This document shows positions 10,515 through 19,862 of a DNA stretch of 64,000 bases, one piece after another. The position numbers were made by a program, and so were the translations under genes. This DNA comes from Cupriavidus necator (GTDB lineage Bacteria; Pseudomonadota; Gammaproteobacteria; Burkholderiales; Burkholderiaceae), in contig NZ_SROX01000009.1 in NCBI RefSeq assembly GCF_013141915.1, positions 1 to 64,000 of the forward strand. Direction: 5' to 3'. Under the pieces are notes generated by a model. It ran no database searches. It saw only the letters and a program-made list of their open reading frames with translations, and had not been told where the DNA came from. Positions within the stretch are counted from its first letter, which is position 1. Each line of letters begins with the position of its first letter.

Positions 10515-11593
10515 CCGAAGCAGCAACCTTTCAGCTTGAGATGAGCCGCCAGATCCGCGCGCCGCGCGCGCGGGTATTTGACGCTTTCACCGACCAGGCC
10601 GCACTGGCCGTCTGGCATTGCCCGCGCGGCATGCAGGTGCTGGAAGCCAGCGCCGATGCGCGCGTCGGCGGCCGCTATCGGCTGGTGATGGGCGCGAAGG
10701 ACGGCGAGCAGCACATCGTCGGCGGCGAGTACCAGAAGCTCGATCGCGCGGACTTCCTGGCCTATACGTGGCAATGGCAAGGCAGCGAGCCAGCCGCCGG
10801 CGTGCGCACGCTCATCGAGATCACGCTGACCGACCGGGACGGCGGCACGCACCTGCATATGCGCCATAGCGGCTTCCCGGACGCCGCCACGCGCGACTCG
10901 CACGCCAGTGGCTGGCAATCGGTGTTCAACAACCTGAGCGATTATGTGGACCCTGAAGGCAGCGCCGGCACGCTGACCGTCTACGGCGATGCCCGCAGTA
11001 CCTACGTCCGCACCGTGCGGCTGGCGCTCGAAGAGAAAGGCGTACCGTACACCCTCAAGCCCCTGGCGCCGCACCACGACGAACTGCTGCCGCACAACCC
11101 GTTCGGCCGCATTCCGGCATTTGCCGACGGTCCGATCGAGTTTTACGAAACGCGCGCCATCCTCAGCTATATCAACGATGTCTTTGGCGGCCCGAACCTG
11201 ATTCCGCAGACCGGCCCGATTGCGCGCGCACGCTGCGAGCAATGGATCAGCCTGATCAACTGCCACGGCTACGATGCGATGGTGCGCCGCTACGTGCTGC
11301 ACTACGTGTTCCCGAAGGGCCAGGACGGCCAGCCCGATCGTGCCGCCATCGAGGCGGCCCTACCCGAGATGGCAAGCCAGCTCGATGCACTCGAGCAGGC
11401 CTACGACGGGCGCGATTTCCTGGTCGGCACTACCTTGTCGATGGCCGATCTGTTTCTCGCGCCGATCATCGAGTATCTGGCGCGATTCCCCGAAAGCGCG
11501 GCGATGCTGGAGACGCGGCCCAACCTCCGGCGTGGCCACGCGGTCATGCGCGCGCGGCCCAGCTACGCCGCCACGCAGCCGGAATTCGGCTGA
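10511..11593 (+). CDS. SRPBCC (AHSA1-type) - glutathione S-transferase fusion protein
   Basis: A 360-aa two-domain protein. Residues 1 to about 150 form an SRPBCC/START-like domain of the AHSA1 group (IRAPRARVFDAFTDQAALAVWHCP, RYRLVMGAKDGEQHIVGGEY, ASGWQSVFNNLSDYV), a hydrophobic ligand pocket. Residues about 157-360 are a GST: thioredoxin part GDARSTYVRTVRLALEEKG, the cis-Pro region FGRIPAFADG and ETRAILSYI, then the helical domain with LVGTTLSMADLFLAP. No stop or start signal lies between the domains, so this is one polypeptide. Start ATG 10511 overlaps the arsR-type stop. Detoxification of a hydrophobic electrophile, sensed by the neighbouring regulator, is a reasonable inference. Confidence 0.85.
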   Translation: MTEAATFQLEMSRQIRAPRARVFDAFTDQAALAVWHCPRGMQVLEASADARVGGRYRLVMGAKDGEQHIVGGEYQKLDRADFLAYTWQWQGSEPAAGVRTLIEITLTDRDGGTHLHMRHSGFPDAATRDSHASGWQSVFNNLSDYVDPEGSAGTLTVYGDARSTYVRTVRLALEEKGVPYTLKPLAPHHDELLPHNPFGRIPAFADGPIEFYETRAILSYINDVFGGPNLIPQTGPIARARCEQWISLINCHGYDAMVRRYVLHYVFPKGQDGQPDRAAIEAALPEMASQLDALEQAYDGRDFLVGTTLSMADLFLAPIIEYLARFPESAAMLETRPNLRRGHAVMRARPSYAATQPEFG

Positions 11594-11617
11594 TCCGTCG
11601 AGTCCGGATCGGTGTGG

Positions 11618-12106
11618 CTATGCTTCGGCCAGGCTGCGCCAGGCACGCAGCTTTTGCGCGTACGCCAGGGTGTAGGCCGGGCTGCTGGACGGCAGCATGA
11701 CGAGCCGGTGCCGGTCCGCGTGATGCGCCAGCGCCTTGATGCCGATACGGGCCGCCGCGCCGCCATTGAAGGCAATCACCGCCAGACCGGGCAAAGACTC
11801 GACCAGGCCGACCAGGTCATTGCCCGCATGGCCGCGGATGTTGCTGTCGAGGCTGCCCTCGCGCCGCGCCTCGGCCACCACGTCCCACAACCCGATGCGA
11901 TGCGCGCGCAGCGCCTGCAGCCGCGCATCGTAGTCCAGCGACGCCAGGTCCACGCCGATCGTATCGCCCACCAGGCGCCAGAACTGGTTCAGCCGGTGCG
12001 CATAGTATTGGCCGCGAGCCAGCGACGCCTCGCCGGGCAGGCTGCCCAGGATCAGGACCCGCGTGTTGGCATCGACAACCGGGGGGAAACAACGCTTCAG
12101 GGTCAT
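11618..12106 (-). CDS. DNA-deoxyinosine (hypoxanthine) glycosylase, UDG superfamily family 6
   Basis: A 162-aa protein with the family-6 uracil-DNA-glycosylase pattern: VLILGSLPGEASLARGQYY near residues 18-36, followed by HRLNQFWRLVG, then IGLWDVV and the C-terminal LPSSSPAYT. This family excises hypoxanthine (deaminated adenine) from DNA in base-excision repair, and some members also take uracil. The start MTLKRCFPPV at 12106 is chosen because the motif sits close to the N-terminus in relatives; the frame is open to 12148. It ends convergently against the fusion gene and lies just downstream of htpG. Confidence 0.82.
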   Translation of the reverse strand: MTLKRCFPPVVDANTRVLILGSLPGEASLARGQYYAHRLNQFWRLVGDTIGVDLASLDYDARLQALRAHRIGLWDVVAEARREGSLDSNIRGHAGNDLVGLVESLPGLAVIAFNGGAAARIGIKALAHHADRHRLVMLPSSSPAYTLAYAQKLRAWRSLAEA

Positions 12107-12173
12107 GAGGGTCACGGCCGTGCCGTGCGCGGTGCGGACGCCTTGCACGTCCGCACAGGCGCAGCGTGGCCCG

Positions 12174-14075
12174 TCAGGCCAGCAGCTTGTTGACGCGCTG
12201 CACGTAGGCCGCCGGGTCTTCCAGCATGCCGCCTTCGGCCAGCAGCGCCTGGTCGAACAGCACCTGCACGCGGTCGCTGAAGGCGTCGCCCTCGGGAAGA
12301 TCGCGCAGCTTCTGCACCAGCGCGTGCTCCGGGTTCAGCTCGAGGATAGGCTGGGCGTCCGGCGCCTTCTGGCCGGCCTGCTTGAGCAGGCGCTGCAGGT
12401 AGCCGCTCATGTCGCCGTCGTCCGAGACCAGGCACGAGGCCGATGCGGTCAGGCGCAGCGTCACGCGCACGTCCTTGGCCTTGCCTTCGAGCACGGCCTT
12501 GGCGCGGTCGACCACGTCCTTCCAGTCGGCTTCGGCCTTCTGCTGCTCGGCCTTCTCGGCCTCGTCGGCGAGCTTGCCCAGGTCGAGGTCGCCGCGCGCC
12601 ACCGAGACCAGTTCCTTGCCGTCGAATTCGCGCAGGAACGACAGCATCCACTCGTCGACGCGGTCGGTCAGCAGCAGCACTTCGATGCCCTTCTTGCGGA
12701 ACACTTCCAGGTGCGGACTGTTCTTGGCGGCGGCCCAGGTGTCGGCCGTCACGTAGTAGATCTTGTCCTGCCCTTCCTTCATACGGCCGACATAGGCGGC
12801 CAGCGCGACATTCTGCTCGGCGGTGTCGTTGTGCGTCGAGGCAAAGCGCAGCAGCTTGGCCACGCGCTCCTGGTTGGCCTGGTCCTCGCCGGCGCCTTCC
12901 TTGAGCGCCTGGCCGAATTGCTGCCAGAAGGTCGCGTACTTGGCGCGTTCCGCTTCGTCTTCACTGTCGGCCAGCGTTTCGAGCATCGACAACACGCGCT
13001 TGGTACAGCCTTCGCGGATCGCCTTGACGTCGCGACTCTCCTGGAGCAGCTCGCGCGAGACGTTCAGCGGCAGGTCGGCGGAATCGACCACGCCCTTGAC
13101 CCAGCGCAGGTAGCCCGGCAGCAGCTGCTCGGCATCGTCCATGATGAAGACGCGCTTGACGTACAGCTTCAGCCCGGCCTTGTGGTTGCGGTCCCACAGG
13201 TCGAACGGCGCGCGCGCCGGGATGTACAGTAGCTGGGTGTATTCGCTGCGGCCTTCGACGCGGTTGTGGGTCCACGCCAGCGGCGCCTCGTTGTCATGGG
13301 CGATGTGCTGGTAGAAGGCGGTGTACTGCTCGTCGGTGATGTCGGACTTGGCGCGGGTCCACAGCGCGCTGGCCTGGTTCACGCTCTCCCACTCGTCGGT
13401 GCGCTTGTAGGTGCTGGCTTCGGCGTCCCACACTTCCTTGGGCATGCGGATCGGCAGCGAGATATGGTCCGAGTACTTCTGGATAATGCTCTTCAGGCGC
13501 CAGGCGGAAAGGAAATCGTCCTCGCCTTCGCGCAGATGCAGCGTGATGGTGGTGCCGCGCTCGGCGCGCGCGATGGCATCGACGGTGAACTCGCCGTCGC
13601 CGGTGCTTTCCCAGCGCACCGCCTCTTCGACGCCGAGGCCCGCACGGCGCGTTTCCACCGTGACCTTGTCGGCGACGATAAAGGCGGAGTAAAAGCCCAC
13701 GCCGAACTGGCCGATCAGCGCGGCGTCCTTCTGCTGGTCGCCGGACAACTGCTGAAAGAACTCCTTGGTACCCGAACGGGCAATGGTGCCCAGGTTGCGG
13801 ATGGCCTCGTCGCGGCTCATGCCGATGCCGTTGTCAGTGATCGTCAGCGTGCGTGCCTGCGCGTCGGCCTCGATGCGGATCGCCAGGTCGGCGTCGTTCT
13901 CGAGCAGGGAGGGATTCGCGATCGCCTCGAAGCGCAGCTTGTCAGTGGCGTCCGAAGCATTCGAGACCAGCTCGCGCAGGAAGATTTCCTTGTTGCTGTA
14001 CAGCGAGTGGATCATCAGGTGCAGCAGCTGCTTCACTTCCGCCTGGAAGCTCATCGTCTCGTGCGGTGCGGTCAT
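12174..14075 (-). CDS. htpG: Molecular chaperone HtpG (Hsp90)
   Basis: A 633-aa bacterial Hsp90, full length. The GHKL ATPase domain opens with [21 protein letters not shown] and contains [31 protein letters not shown] and GTTITLHL. The middle domain ([21 protein letters not shown]-like [18 protein letters not shown]) and the C-terminal dimer domain follow. The protein refolds and remodels client proteins in the cytoplasm in an ATP-dependent way. The ribosome-binding site GAGGAG lies directly upstream of ATG 14075, and a heat-shock promoter is 66 bases upstream. Confidence 0.97.
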   Translation of the reverse strand: MTAPHETMSFQAEVKQLLHLMIHSLYSNKEIFLRELVSNASDATDKLRFEAIANPSLLENDADLAIRIEADAQARTLTITDNGIGMSRDEAIRNLGTIARSGTKEFFQQLSGDQQKDAALIGQFGVGFYSAFIVADKVTVETRRAGLGVEEAVRWESTGDGEFTVDAIARAERGTTITLHLREGEDDFLSAWRLKSIIQKYSDHISLPIRMPKEVWDAEASTYKRTDEWESVNQASALWTRAKSDITDEQYTAFYQHIAHDNEAPLAWTHNRVEGRSEYTQLLYIPARAPFDLWDRNHKAGLKLYVKRVFIMDDAEQLLPGYLRWVKGVVDSADLPLNVSRELLQESRDVKAIREGCTKRVLSMLETLADSEDEAERAKYATFWQQFGQALKEGAGEDQANQERVAKLLRFASTHNDTAEQNVALAAYVGRMKEGQDKIYYVTADTWAAAKNSPHLEVFRKKGIEVLLLTDRVDEWMLSFLREFDGKELVSVARGDLDLGKLADEAEKAEQQKAEADWKDVVDRAKAVLEGKAKDVRVTLRLTASASCLVSDDGDMSGYLQRLLKQAGQKAPDAQPILELNPEHALVQKLRDLPEGDAFSDRVQVLFDQALLAEGGMLEDPAAYVQRVNKLLA

Positions 14076-14140
14076 GGTTCTCCTCTTGAAAACAGGCGAA
14101 TCTGGAATGGGTTGGGTGGCCGCGGGGGCCGTGACGGCAA

Positions 14141-14168
14141 AAATAGGGACGCCCGGGCCATTTTCAAG
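14141..14168 (-). promoter_or_regulatory. Sigma-32 heat-shock promoter of htpG
   Basis: On the minus strand, CTTGAA (14168-14163) and CCCTATTT (14148-14141) are 14 bases apart, against the sigma-32 consensus CTTGAA-N11-16-CCCCATNT (one mismatch in the fixed -10 positions). It lies in the 119-base gap upstream of htpG, giving a leader of about 55 bases. This fits known sigma-32 control of htpG in proteobacteria. Confidence 0.75.
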
Positions 14169-14194
14169 ACCCGGGGCGCAGCCGACTGCCGGCC

Positions 14195-15757
14195 CTACAG
14201 GCGTTCGAGTTGCCGAGCCAGGAAACGCAGCATGTCGGGATCGCCACTGCTGGCGACGTTAAAGCGCATCCACCCGGACGGCATCTGCGACGGCGAAAAC
14301 AGGCTGCCGGGGGCGAACAGGTAGCCCTCTTCATGGCCGGCGGTGGTAATGGCGTTGGAATCGCGGCCGGTATCGGCCCACAGGTACATGCCGGCATGCT
14401 GGCCGGGAAACAGCCGCATCCCCAGCCGTTCCAGCGCGCGCCGGGTGTCGTCGCGGGCGCGGTCGAGCCGGCTGCGCACGCGCTCGACGTGCTTGCGGTA
14501 ATGCCCTTCGGTCAGCACCTTGTACAGCACCCGCTCGTTGATCTCGGGCGTAGCCAGCCCCGCCAGCAGCTTGCTGTCGGTCAGCGCTGCCGCGGTCTCC
14601 GGGTGCGCGGCGATAAAGCCGACGCGCAGGTTGGCCGCCAGCGTCTTGGAGAAGCTACCCAGGTAGATCACCCGGCGCAGCTGGTCCAGGCTGGCCAACC
14701 GCGTGGCGGCGTGGCCGGGCGGGCACAGGTCGCAGTAGATGTCGTCCTCGACGATCAGGAAGTCATACTGCTCGGCCATGCGCAGCAGCTGGAAGGCCTT
14801 GGCCGCCGACAGCGAGGTGCCGGTGGGGTTGTGCAGCACCGAGTTGATCACGAACAGTTTGGGGCGGCGCGCCTGCACGATGCGCTCCAGCGCCTCCAGG
14901 TCCGGCCCTTCGCCGGTGTAGGGCACGCCGATCACCTGCGCGCCCTGCGCGGCGAAGCGACCGAACATCACGAACCACGCCGGGTCGCCCACCAGCACCG
15001 CGTCGCCGGGCTGCAGGTAGAGTCGGGCGATCAGGTCGAGCGCCTGGGTGATGCCCGAGGTCAGCACAATCTGCTCGGCGCCGGCGCGGATCTCCAGTTC
15101 TTCCAGCCGCGTGCGCAGCTGCTGCCGCAGCGGCAGGAAGCCCTGCGGCGTGCCGCTCGCCAGGAAATGGTTGCCGGGCTGGCGGCCGAGCCCGCGCAGC
15201 GCGCTGGCGATCAGTTCGCCGTCGAGCCAGTCGTTGGGCAGGAAGCCCAGCCCCGGCGCCTTGTGCGCCTCGGCGGTATGGAACATGCTGCGCAGCAGCC
15301 AGGTCACGTCGATCTTGCGCGCCACCGCGGCGTCGCGGGAGACCGGCGCCGCCGGCGCGGCCGGGGCCCGCTCGCGGACGTAGAAGCCCGAGCCGCGACG
15401 CGATTCCAGGTAGCCCAGCGCCACCAGCCGCTCATACGCCTCGACCACGGTGAAGCGCGAGATGCCCTTCTCCTGCGCCAGTTGGCGGATCGACGGCATG
15501 CGCATGCCGGCGCGGAACACGCGCTCGTCGATGCGCATGCGCGCCCATTCGGTCAGCTGCTCGACCAGCGTCATCTGCGCGGACGGGACCGGGTCCGGCA
15601 GCCGCGCCGTGGGCGGCAACACCAGCTGCAGCGCGCGCGCCGGCACGCTGCCGGATGCGGCTTGCGGGCCGCCTCGGCTATCCTTCTGGCGGGCCATGGC
15701 GCCGGTCTGGACGACGCTGTCGCCCGCGGCGTCGCCGCTGCTGCTGTTGGACTCCAT
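14195..15757 (-). CDS. MocR-type transcriptional regulator (GntR HTH + aminotransferase fold)
   Basis: A 520-aa protein. About 45 disordered residues lead into a GntR winged helix ([64 protein letters not shown]). A class I aminotransferase domain follows, with HNPTGTS, DDIYCD and the PLP lysine in [17 protein letters not shown]. MocR proteins are PLP-sensing regulators of amino-acid, vitamin B6 or transport genes. The start ATG 15757 (MESNSSSG) has AGGAG 6 bases upstream; the frame is open to 15844, but that would run over the operator-like repeats. It is divergent from the VOC-protein gene, its likely target along with the genes behind it. Confidence 0.88.
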   Translation of the reverse strand: MESNSSSGDAAGDSVVQTGAMARQKDSRGGPQAASGSVPARALQLVLPPTARLPDPVPSAQMTLVEQLTEWARMRIDERVFRAGMRMPSIRQLAQEKGISRFTVVEAYERLVALGYLESRRGSGFYVRERAPAAPAAPVSRDAAVARKIDVTWLLRSMFHTAEAHKAPGLGFLPNDWLDGELIASALRGLGRQPGNHFLASGTPQGFLPLRQQLRTRLEELEIRAGAEQIVLTSGITQALDLIARLYLQPGDAVLVGDPAWFVMFGRFAAQGAQVIGVPYTGEGPDLEALERIVQARRPKLFVINSVLHNPTGTSLSAAKAFQLLRMAEQYDFLIVEDDIYCDLCPPGHAATRLASLDQLRRVIYLGSFSKTLAANLRVGFIAAHPETAAALTDSKLLAGLATPEINERVLYKVLTEGHYRKHVERVRSRLDRARDDTRRALERLGMRLFPGQHAGMYLWADTGRDSNAITTAGHEEGYLFAPGSLFSPSQMPSGWMRFNVASSGDPDMLRFLARQLERL

Positions 15758-15771
15758 GTGCTGCTCCTGCA

Positions 15772-15813
15772 ACTGTACTGAAGACGATCCGCTGAACTGT
15801 ACCGGTACTGTAC
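15772..15813. promoter_or_regulatory. Three ACTGTAC repeats, probable MocR operator
   Basis: The heptamer ACTGTAC occurs three times in the same orientation in the 85-base divergent region: 15772-15778, 15796-15802 and 15807-15813. The last two are 11 bases apart, one helix turn. MocR regulators usually bind direct repeats between themselves and a divergent gene, so these are the best candidate sites. The assignment rests on position and repetition only. Confidence 0.6.
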
Positions 15814-15842
15814 CGACTACCTTGTCTACCATCAATGCCAAC

Positions 15843-16520
15843 ATGAAGCTAGCTCTCGATCACCTCGTGGTTGCCGCCCCCGACCTCGACGCCGGCACCG
15901 ATTACGTTGCCGGCGTGCTGGGCATTGCGCCCCAGGGCGGCGGCGCGCATGCGGCCATGGGCACGCACAACCGCGTGCTGGGCCTGTTCGGCGGCCTCTA
16001 CCTGGAAGTGATCGCAATCGACCCGGCCGCTGCCCAACCGGCGCGGCCGCGCTGGTTCGGCCTGGACACCGAAGCGGTACAGCAGCGCCTGCGCGATGGC
16101 CCGTTCCTGCTGCACTGGGCCGCGCGCGTGGAACGGCCGGCCGACCTGAGCCGATGGCAGGCGCAGTATCCCGAACGCATCGCCCCCGTCATCCCGATGG
16201 GCCGGGGCAGCCTGCACTGGCGCATCACCGTGCCCGCCGACGGTAGCCTGCCGGCCTGGCCTGGCGAAGCCGGCAGCGCCGGCAACGGCGCGCTGCCCAG
16301 CCTGATCCAATGGGATGTGGCCGCCTGGCCCGGCGCCAGCCTGCCGCGGCAGGACCTGGCGCTGCGCCGGCTGGGCGCGCGCCATCCGCGCGCCGAGCTG
16401 CTGCGCCAGGGGCTCGCCTGGATGGGCGCCGACCACCTGATCGCCGTCGAGCAAGACGACGGTCCGCCTGCACTGGTCGCCGAAATCGAAACGCCGCAGG
16501 GCATCCGCACCCTGCGCTAG
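15843..16520 (+). CDS. Glyoxalase-like (VOC superfamily) protein
   Basis: A 225-aa protein beginning MKLALDHLVVAAPDLDAGTDYV at ATG 15843, the classical first beta-alpha unit of a vicinal-oxygen-chelate fold. GTHNRVLGLFGGLYLEVIAIDP supplies the second metal-ligand strand (His and Glu). The spacing matches the Glyoxalase_3 group, whose substrates are mostly unknown. It heads a plus-strand run of seven or eight genes concerned with amino-acid-like compounds and is transcribed away from the MocR regulator. Confidence 0.8.
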   Translation: MKLALDHLVVAAPDLDAGTDYVAGVLGIAPQGGGAHAAMGTHNRVLGLFGGLYLEVIAIDPAAAQPARPRWFGLDTEAVQQRLRDGPFLLHWAARVERPADLSRWQAQYPERIAPVIPMGRGSLHWRITVPADGSLPAWPGEAGSAGNGALPSLIQWDVAAWPGASLPRQDLALRRLGARHPRAELLRQGLAWMGADHLIAVEQDDGPPALVAEIETPQGIRTLR

Positions 16521-16551
16521 CCATACCCATAACAACGCCAAGGAGTCCCCG

Positions 16552-17265
16552 ATGTCCGCCACCCGCAAGCGCTTCGACGAAGACCCGTACCTCGACCACT
16601 GCACCGCCACCGTCGTGGCCGCCAGCGCCGAAGGGATCGAGCTCGACGAGACCGTGTGCTATGCGCGCAGCGGTGGCCAGGCCGGCGACACCGCCACGCT
16701 GGCGCTGCCTGACGGGGGCACCGTCGCCATCATCGACACGGTCTACGCCGACGACCGCAGCCGGATCCTGCATGTGCCGGCGCCCGGGGCGCCGCTGCCG
16801 CGCGTCGGCGAGCGCGTCACGGTCGCGATCGACTGGGCCCGCCGCCACCGGCTGATGCGCCTGCACACCTGCCTGCACCTGCTGGGTTCGCTGATCCCGG
16901 TGCCGGTGACGGGCTGCGGCATCTCGCCGGAATCGGCGCGCATCGACTTCGACCTGCCCGAGTCCACGCTCGACAAGGCTGACCTGTCCGAGCGCCTGAA
17001 CGCGCTGATCCGCGCCAACACCGCGGTGCGCACCACCCTGATCACGCCGCAGGAACTGGCCGCGCAGCCCGACCTGGTGCGCACCATCGGCGCGGCCCCG
17101 CCGGCCGGTACCGCCAGCATCCGCATCATCGAGATCCCCGGCGTGGACCGCCAGCCGTGCGGTGGCACGCATGTGGCCAACACCGGCGAGATCGGCGCGG
17201 TGGTGGTGACCAAGATCGAAAAGAAGAGCCGCACCAACCGGCGCGTGGCGGTGGCCTTCGCATGA
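16552..17265 (+). CDS. Alanyl-tRNA editing protein, AlaX family
   Basis: A 237-aa stand-alone editing domain that hydrolyses Ser-tRNA(Ala) or Gly-tRNA(Ala) in trans. The zinc site is complete: H105 and H109 in RLHTCLHLLG and C203 and H207 in QPCGGTHVAN. The N-terminal CYARSGGQAGDTATL stretch is the AlaRS-like beta-barrel with the GGQxGD motif. Size and the N-terminal barrel point to the AlaX-M/AlaX-L class. It shares a 4-base ATGA overlap with the next gene. Confidence 0.9.
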   Translation: MSATRKRFDEDPYLDHCTATVVAASAEGIELDETVCYARSGGQAGDTATLALPDGGTVAIIDTVYADDRSRILHVPAPGAPLPRVGERVTVAIDWARRHRLMRLHTCLHLLGSLIPVPVTGCGISPESARIDFDLPESTLDKADLSERLNALIRANTAVRTTLITPQELAAQPDLVRTIGAAPPAGTASIRIIEIPGVDRQPCGGTHVANTGEIGAVVVTKIEKKSRTNRRVAVAFA

Positions 17266-17936
17266 CGACGTCCGGAGTACTGGCCGGCCTGCTCACCGGC
17301 CTGCTCACCGGCCTGAGCGCGGCGCAGTTCGCGGCGCTGCTGACGCTGCTCACGGTCGGCCTGTTCACACCCGGGCCCAACACCACCATCGCCGCCGTGA
17401 CCGGGGCCAACTTCGGCCTGCGTGCCACGCTGCCGCACTGCGTGGGCGTCGCGTTCGGCTTTGCCAGCATCCTGGCGCTATGCGCGCTGGGGGTAGGCGC
17501 GCTGATCCTGGGCCAGCCGGCGCTGGCCGCCGTGGTGCACGCGGCCGGCGTGGCCTACCTGCTGTGGCTGGCGTGGAAAATCGCGCGCAGCACGGCGCTG
17601 GCGGAGAAACAGGTGCTGCGCCCGCTCAGCGTGTGGCAGTCGGCGGCGCTGCAGTACGCCAACATCAAGGCGTGGATGCTGGCGCTGGCCGTGGCGGCCT
17701 CGTACATGGCGGGCGCGTCGTCGCCGCTGCAGCGCGTGCTGCTGGTGTGCGGCGTATTTGGCGTGCTGGGCTTTGTCAGCAACGGCGTTTATGGCGCGGT
17801 GGGCGCGTCGCTGCGGCAGTGGCTGCAGCAAGGCCGGCGCGTGCGCTGGTTCAACCGGGCCATGGGGGTGGCGCTGGCGCTGACGGCGCTGTGGATCGCG
17901 GTCGGGGCCCGGCCCGGCGTGCCCGCGGCAGCCTGA
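17262..17936 (+). CDS. LysE/RhtB-family amino-acid exporter
   Basis: A 224-aa inner-membrane protein with about six hydrophobic helices. The family signature TVGLFTPGPNTTIAAVTGANFG near residue 40 and LQYANIKAWMLALAVAASY in the middle (the LNPK-like region, here YANIKAW) are visible. The start is ATG 17262, overlapping the AlaX stop, which implies translational coupling. Exported substrate unknown; amino acids or analogues are typical. A second LysE family gene is at 21761-22414. Confidence 0.85.
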   Translation: MTTSGVLAGLLTGLLTGLSAAQFAALLTLLTVGLFTPGPNTTIAAVTGANFGLRATLPHCVGVAFGFASILALCALGVGALILGQPALAAVVHAAGVAYLLWLAWKIARSTALAEKQVLRPLSVWQSAALQYANIKAWMLALAVAASYMAGASSPLQRVLLVCGVFGVLGFVSNGVYGAVGASLRQWLQQGRRVRWFNRAMGVALALTALWIAVGARPGVPAAA

Positions 17937-17974
17937 CTCCGGATTGCCCGTAGATCAATACCGAGAAGCCAACC

Positions 17975-18976
17975 ATGCGCGCCAGCCGCCCCGCTCCCCA
18001 TCCTCCTTTTTCATCGACACCTCCGGCCCCTGCCGCGCCGGCGTCCGGCGGCATGCTGCTGGGCCTGACCGGCGTGGCGATCTTCAGCCAGACGCTGCCG
18101 TTCACGCGCATGGCGGTGGCGGAACTGGACCCGATCTTCGTCGCGCTGGCGCGGGCTGTGCTGGCCGCCCTGCTGGCGCTGGGGTTGCTGGCGTGGCGCG
18201 GTGCGCTGCATGCCAGCCGGCGCCCGCGCGGCGGGCAATGGCCGCGGCTGGCCGTGACCGCGCTGGGCGTGGTGGCGGGCTTTCCGCTGTTTTCCTCGCT
18301 GGCCATGCGCGAGGTCCCGGCCAGCCACGGCGCCATCGTGATCGGCCTGCTGCCGCTGGCGACCGCGGTGTTCGCCGCCTGGTTCGGGCGCGAGCGGCCA
18401 TCGGCTGCATTCTGGCTGTCGGCGCTGGCCGGCAGCGCGCTGGTGGTCGGCTTTGCCGTGTGGCAAGGCGCCGGCGGCCTGCAGCATGCCGACTGGTACC
18501 TGTTCGGCGCGGTGCTGCTGGGCGCGCTCGGCTACGCCGAGGGCGGCAAGCTGTCGCGCGAGCTGGGCGGGCTGGAAACCATCAGCTGGGCGCTGGTGGT
18601 ATCGCTGCCGCTATTGGTGCCGGTGGTGGCATGGCTGACGCTGCGCGACCTGCCGGCGATTGCCGCGGCATCGCCGCGGGCCTGGGGCGGCATGGCCTAT
18701 GTTTCGGTGTTCTCGATGTTCGTGGGCTTTCTTTTCTGGTACGCCGGCCTGGCAAAAGGCGGCGTGGCCCGCGTCGGCCAGATACAATTGCTGCAGCCGT
18801 TCCTGACGCTGGCGGGCGGCGCGCTGATCCTGTCCGAGCCGCTTGACGCCCCCACCCTCGCCTTCGCGGTGGCGGTGATTGCCGTCGTGGCCCTGGGCCG
18901 CCGCGCCGCCGTGCAGCAAGCCGCACCCGCCCCTGCCCCGGAACCCCCACCGATCCTTCCCGGACGCATTCACTGA
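17975..18976 (+). CDS. EamA/DMT-family permease
   Basis: A 333-aa drug/metabolite transporter with ten predicted helices in two EamA repeats. The first repeat contains MREVPASHGAIVIGLLPLATAVFAAW and the second SMFVGFLFWYAGLAKGGVARVGQIQLLQPFLTLAGG-type segments, both characteristic. About 26 Pro/Ala-rich residues precede the first helix, so a later start is possible. The C-terminal tail is Pro/Ala-rich. It sits in the same run as AlaX and LysE, and the next gene starts 11 bases later. Confidence 0.85.
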   Translation: MRASRPAPHPPFSSTPPAPAAPASGGMLLGLTGVAIFSQTLPFTRMAVAELDPIFVALARAVLAALLALGLLAWRGALHASRRPRGGQWPRLAVTALGVVAGFPLFSSLAMREVPASHGAIVIGLLPLATAVFAAWFGRERPSAAFWLSALAGSALVVGFAVWQGAGGLQHADWYLFGAVLLGALGYAEGGKLSRELGGLETISWALVVSLPLLVPVVAWLTLRDLPAIAAASPRAWGGMAYVSVFSMFVGFLFWYAGLAKGGVARVGQIQLLQPFLTLAGGALILSEPLDAPTLAFAVAVIAVVALGRRAAVQQAAPAPAPEPPPILPGRIH

Positions 18977-18987
18977 CTGGAGCCTAC

Positions 18988-19455
18988 ATGTCCCAAACCT
19001 CGGTCTACGATATCCTTGCCCGCCTCGGCATCGAACTGCCGGCCGTCAGCGCCCCTGCCGCCGCCTATGTGATGGCCGCGCAGACCGGCAACACCGTGTT
19101 CCTGTCCGGGCATATCGCCCGCAAGGACGGCAAGGTATGGGCCGGCAAGCTGGGCCAGGACATCGACACCGAAACCGGCAAGGCCGCAGCCCGCGCCGTC
19201 GCCATCGACCTGCTGGCAACGCTGCATGCGCATGTCGGCGACCTGAACCGCGTGACCCGCATCGTCAAGGTGATGAGCCTGGTCAATTCGACCACCGACT
19301 TTACCGAGCAGCACCTGGTCACCAACGGTGCCTCCGAGCTGCTGGCCGAAGTCTTCGGCGAGAAGGGCAAGCATGCCCGCAGCGCGTTTGGCGTGGCGCA
19401 GGTGCCGCTGGGCGCCTGCGTCGAGATCGAACTGATCGCCGAAGTGCAGGGCTGA
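18988..19455 (+). CDS. RidA (YjgF/UK114) family protein
   Basis: A 155-aa RidA-fold protein (SVYDILARLGIELP, NTVFLSGHIARKDGKVW, VGDLNRVTRIVKVMSLVNS, KHARSAFGVAQVPLGACVEIELIAEV). The catalytic Arg of true imine deaminases is in RSAFGV-x-x-LP-type sequence; here HARSAFGVAQVPLGA keeps it. RidA enzymes hydrolyse reactive enamines and imines released by PLP enzymes, which fits the PLP aminotransferase two genes downstream. Confidence 0.9.
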   Translation: MSQTSVYDILARLGIELPAVSAPAAAYVMAAQTGNTVFLSGHIARKDGKVWAGKLGQDIDTETGKAAARAVAIDLLATLHAHVGDLNRVTRIVKVMSLVNSTTDFTEQHLVTNGASELLAEVFGEKGKHARSAFGVAQVPLGACVEIELIAEVQG

Positions 19456-19472
19456 TCGAGGGCTGCCAGCGC

Positions 19473-19802
19473 ATGCGCATCGACAACCTGCCCTTTGGCA
19501 CCACCGACTGGTCGGCCATCGCCCCGACCCGCCACCCCGGCGAGCAGGGCCACGCCAACTGGCGCACGCGCCAGTTCGGCGACATCCGCGTGCGCATGGT
19601 CGAATACTCGCCCGGCTACCTGGCCGACCACTGGTGCAGCAAGGGCCATATCCTGTTCGTGCTGGAGGGTGAGCTGCATACCGAACTGGAAGACGGCCGG
19701 CAGTTCGTGCTGGGCGCGGGCACCAGTTATCAGGTTGCCGACCAGGCGGAAGCGCACCGTTCGTCGTCGCCCACCGGTGCCAGACTATTTATCGTTGACT
19801 GA
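19473..19802 (+). CDS. Small cupin, DHCW-motif type
   Basis: A 109-aa single-domain cupin starting at ATG 19473. It carries the beta-barrel motifs RMVEYSPGYLADHWCSKGH (with the ADHWCSKGH signature I associate with the DHCW-motif cupin group) and ILFVLEGELHTELEDG. Metal-binding His residues lie in the usual first motif. No substrate is known for this group. It lies 17 bases after ridA and 60 bases before the aminotransferase. Confidence 0.75.
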   Translation: MRIDNLPFGTTDWSAIAPTRHPGEQGHANWRTRQFGDIRVRMVEYSPGYLADHWCSKGHILFVLEGELHTELEDGRQFVLGAGTSYQVADQAEAHRSSSPTGARLFIVD

Positions 19803-19862
19803 GCGGCAGGCCTTGCCATGGCCGCTCTCCCCAGAATCACCGCAGACCACAAGAGACACATC

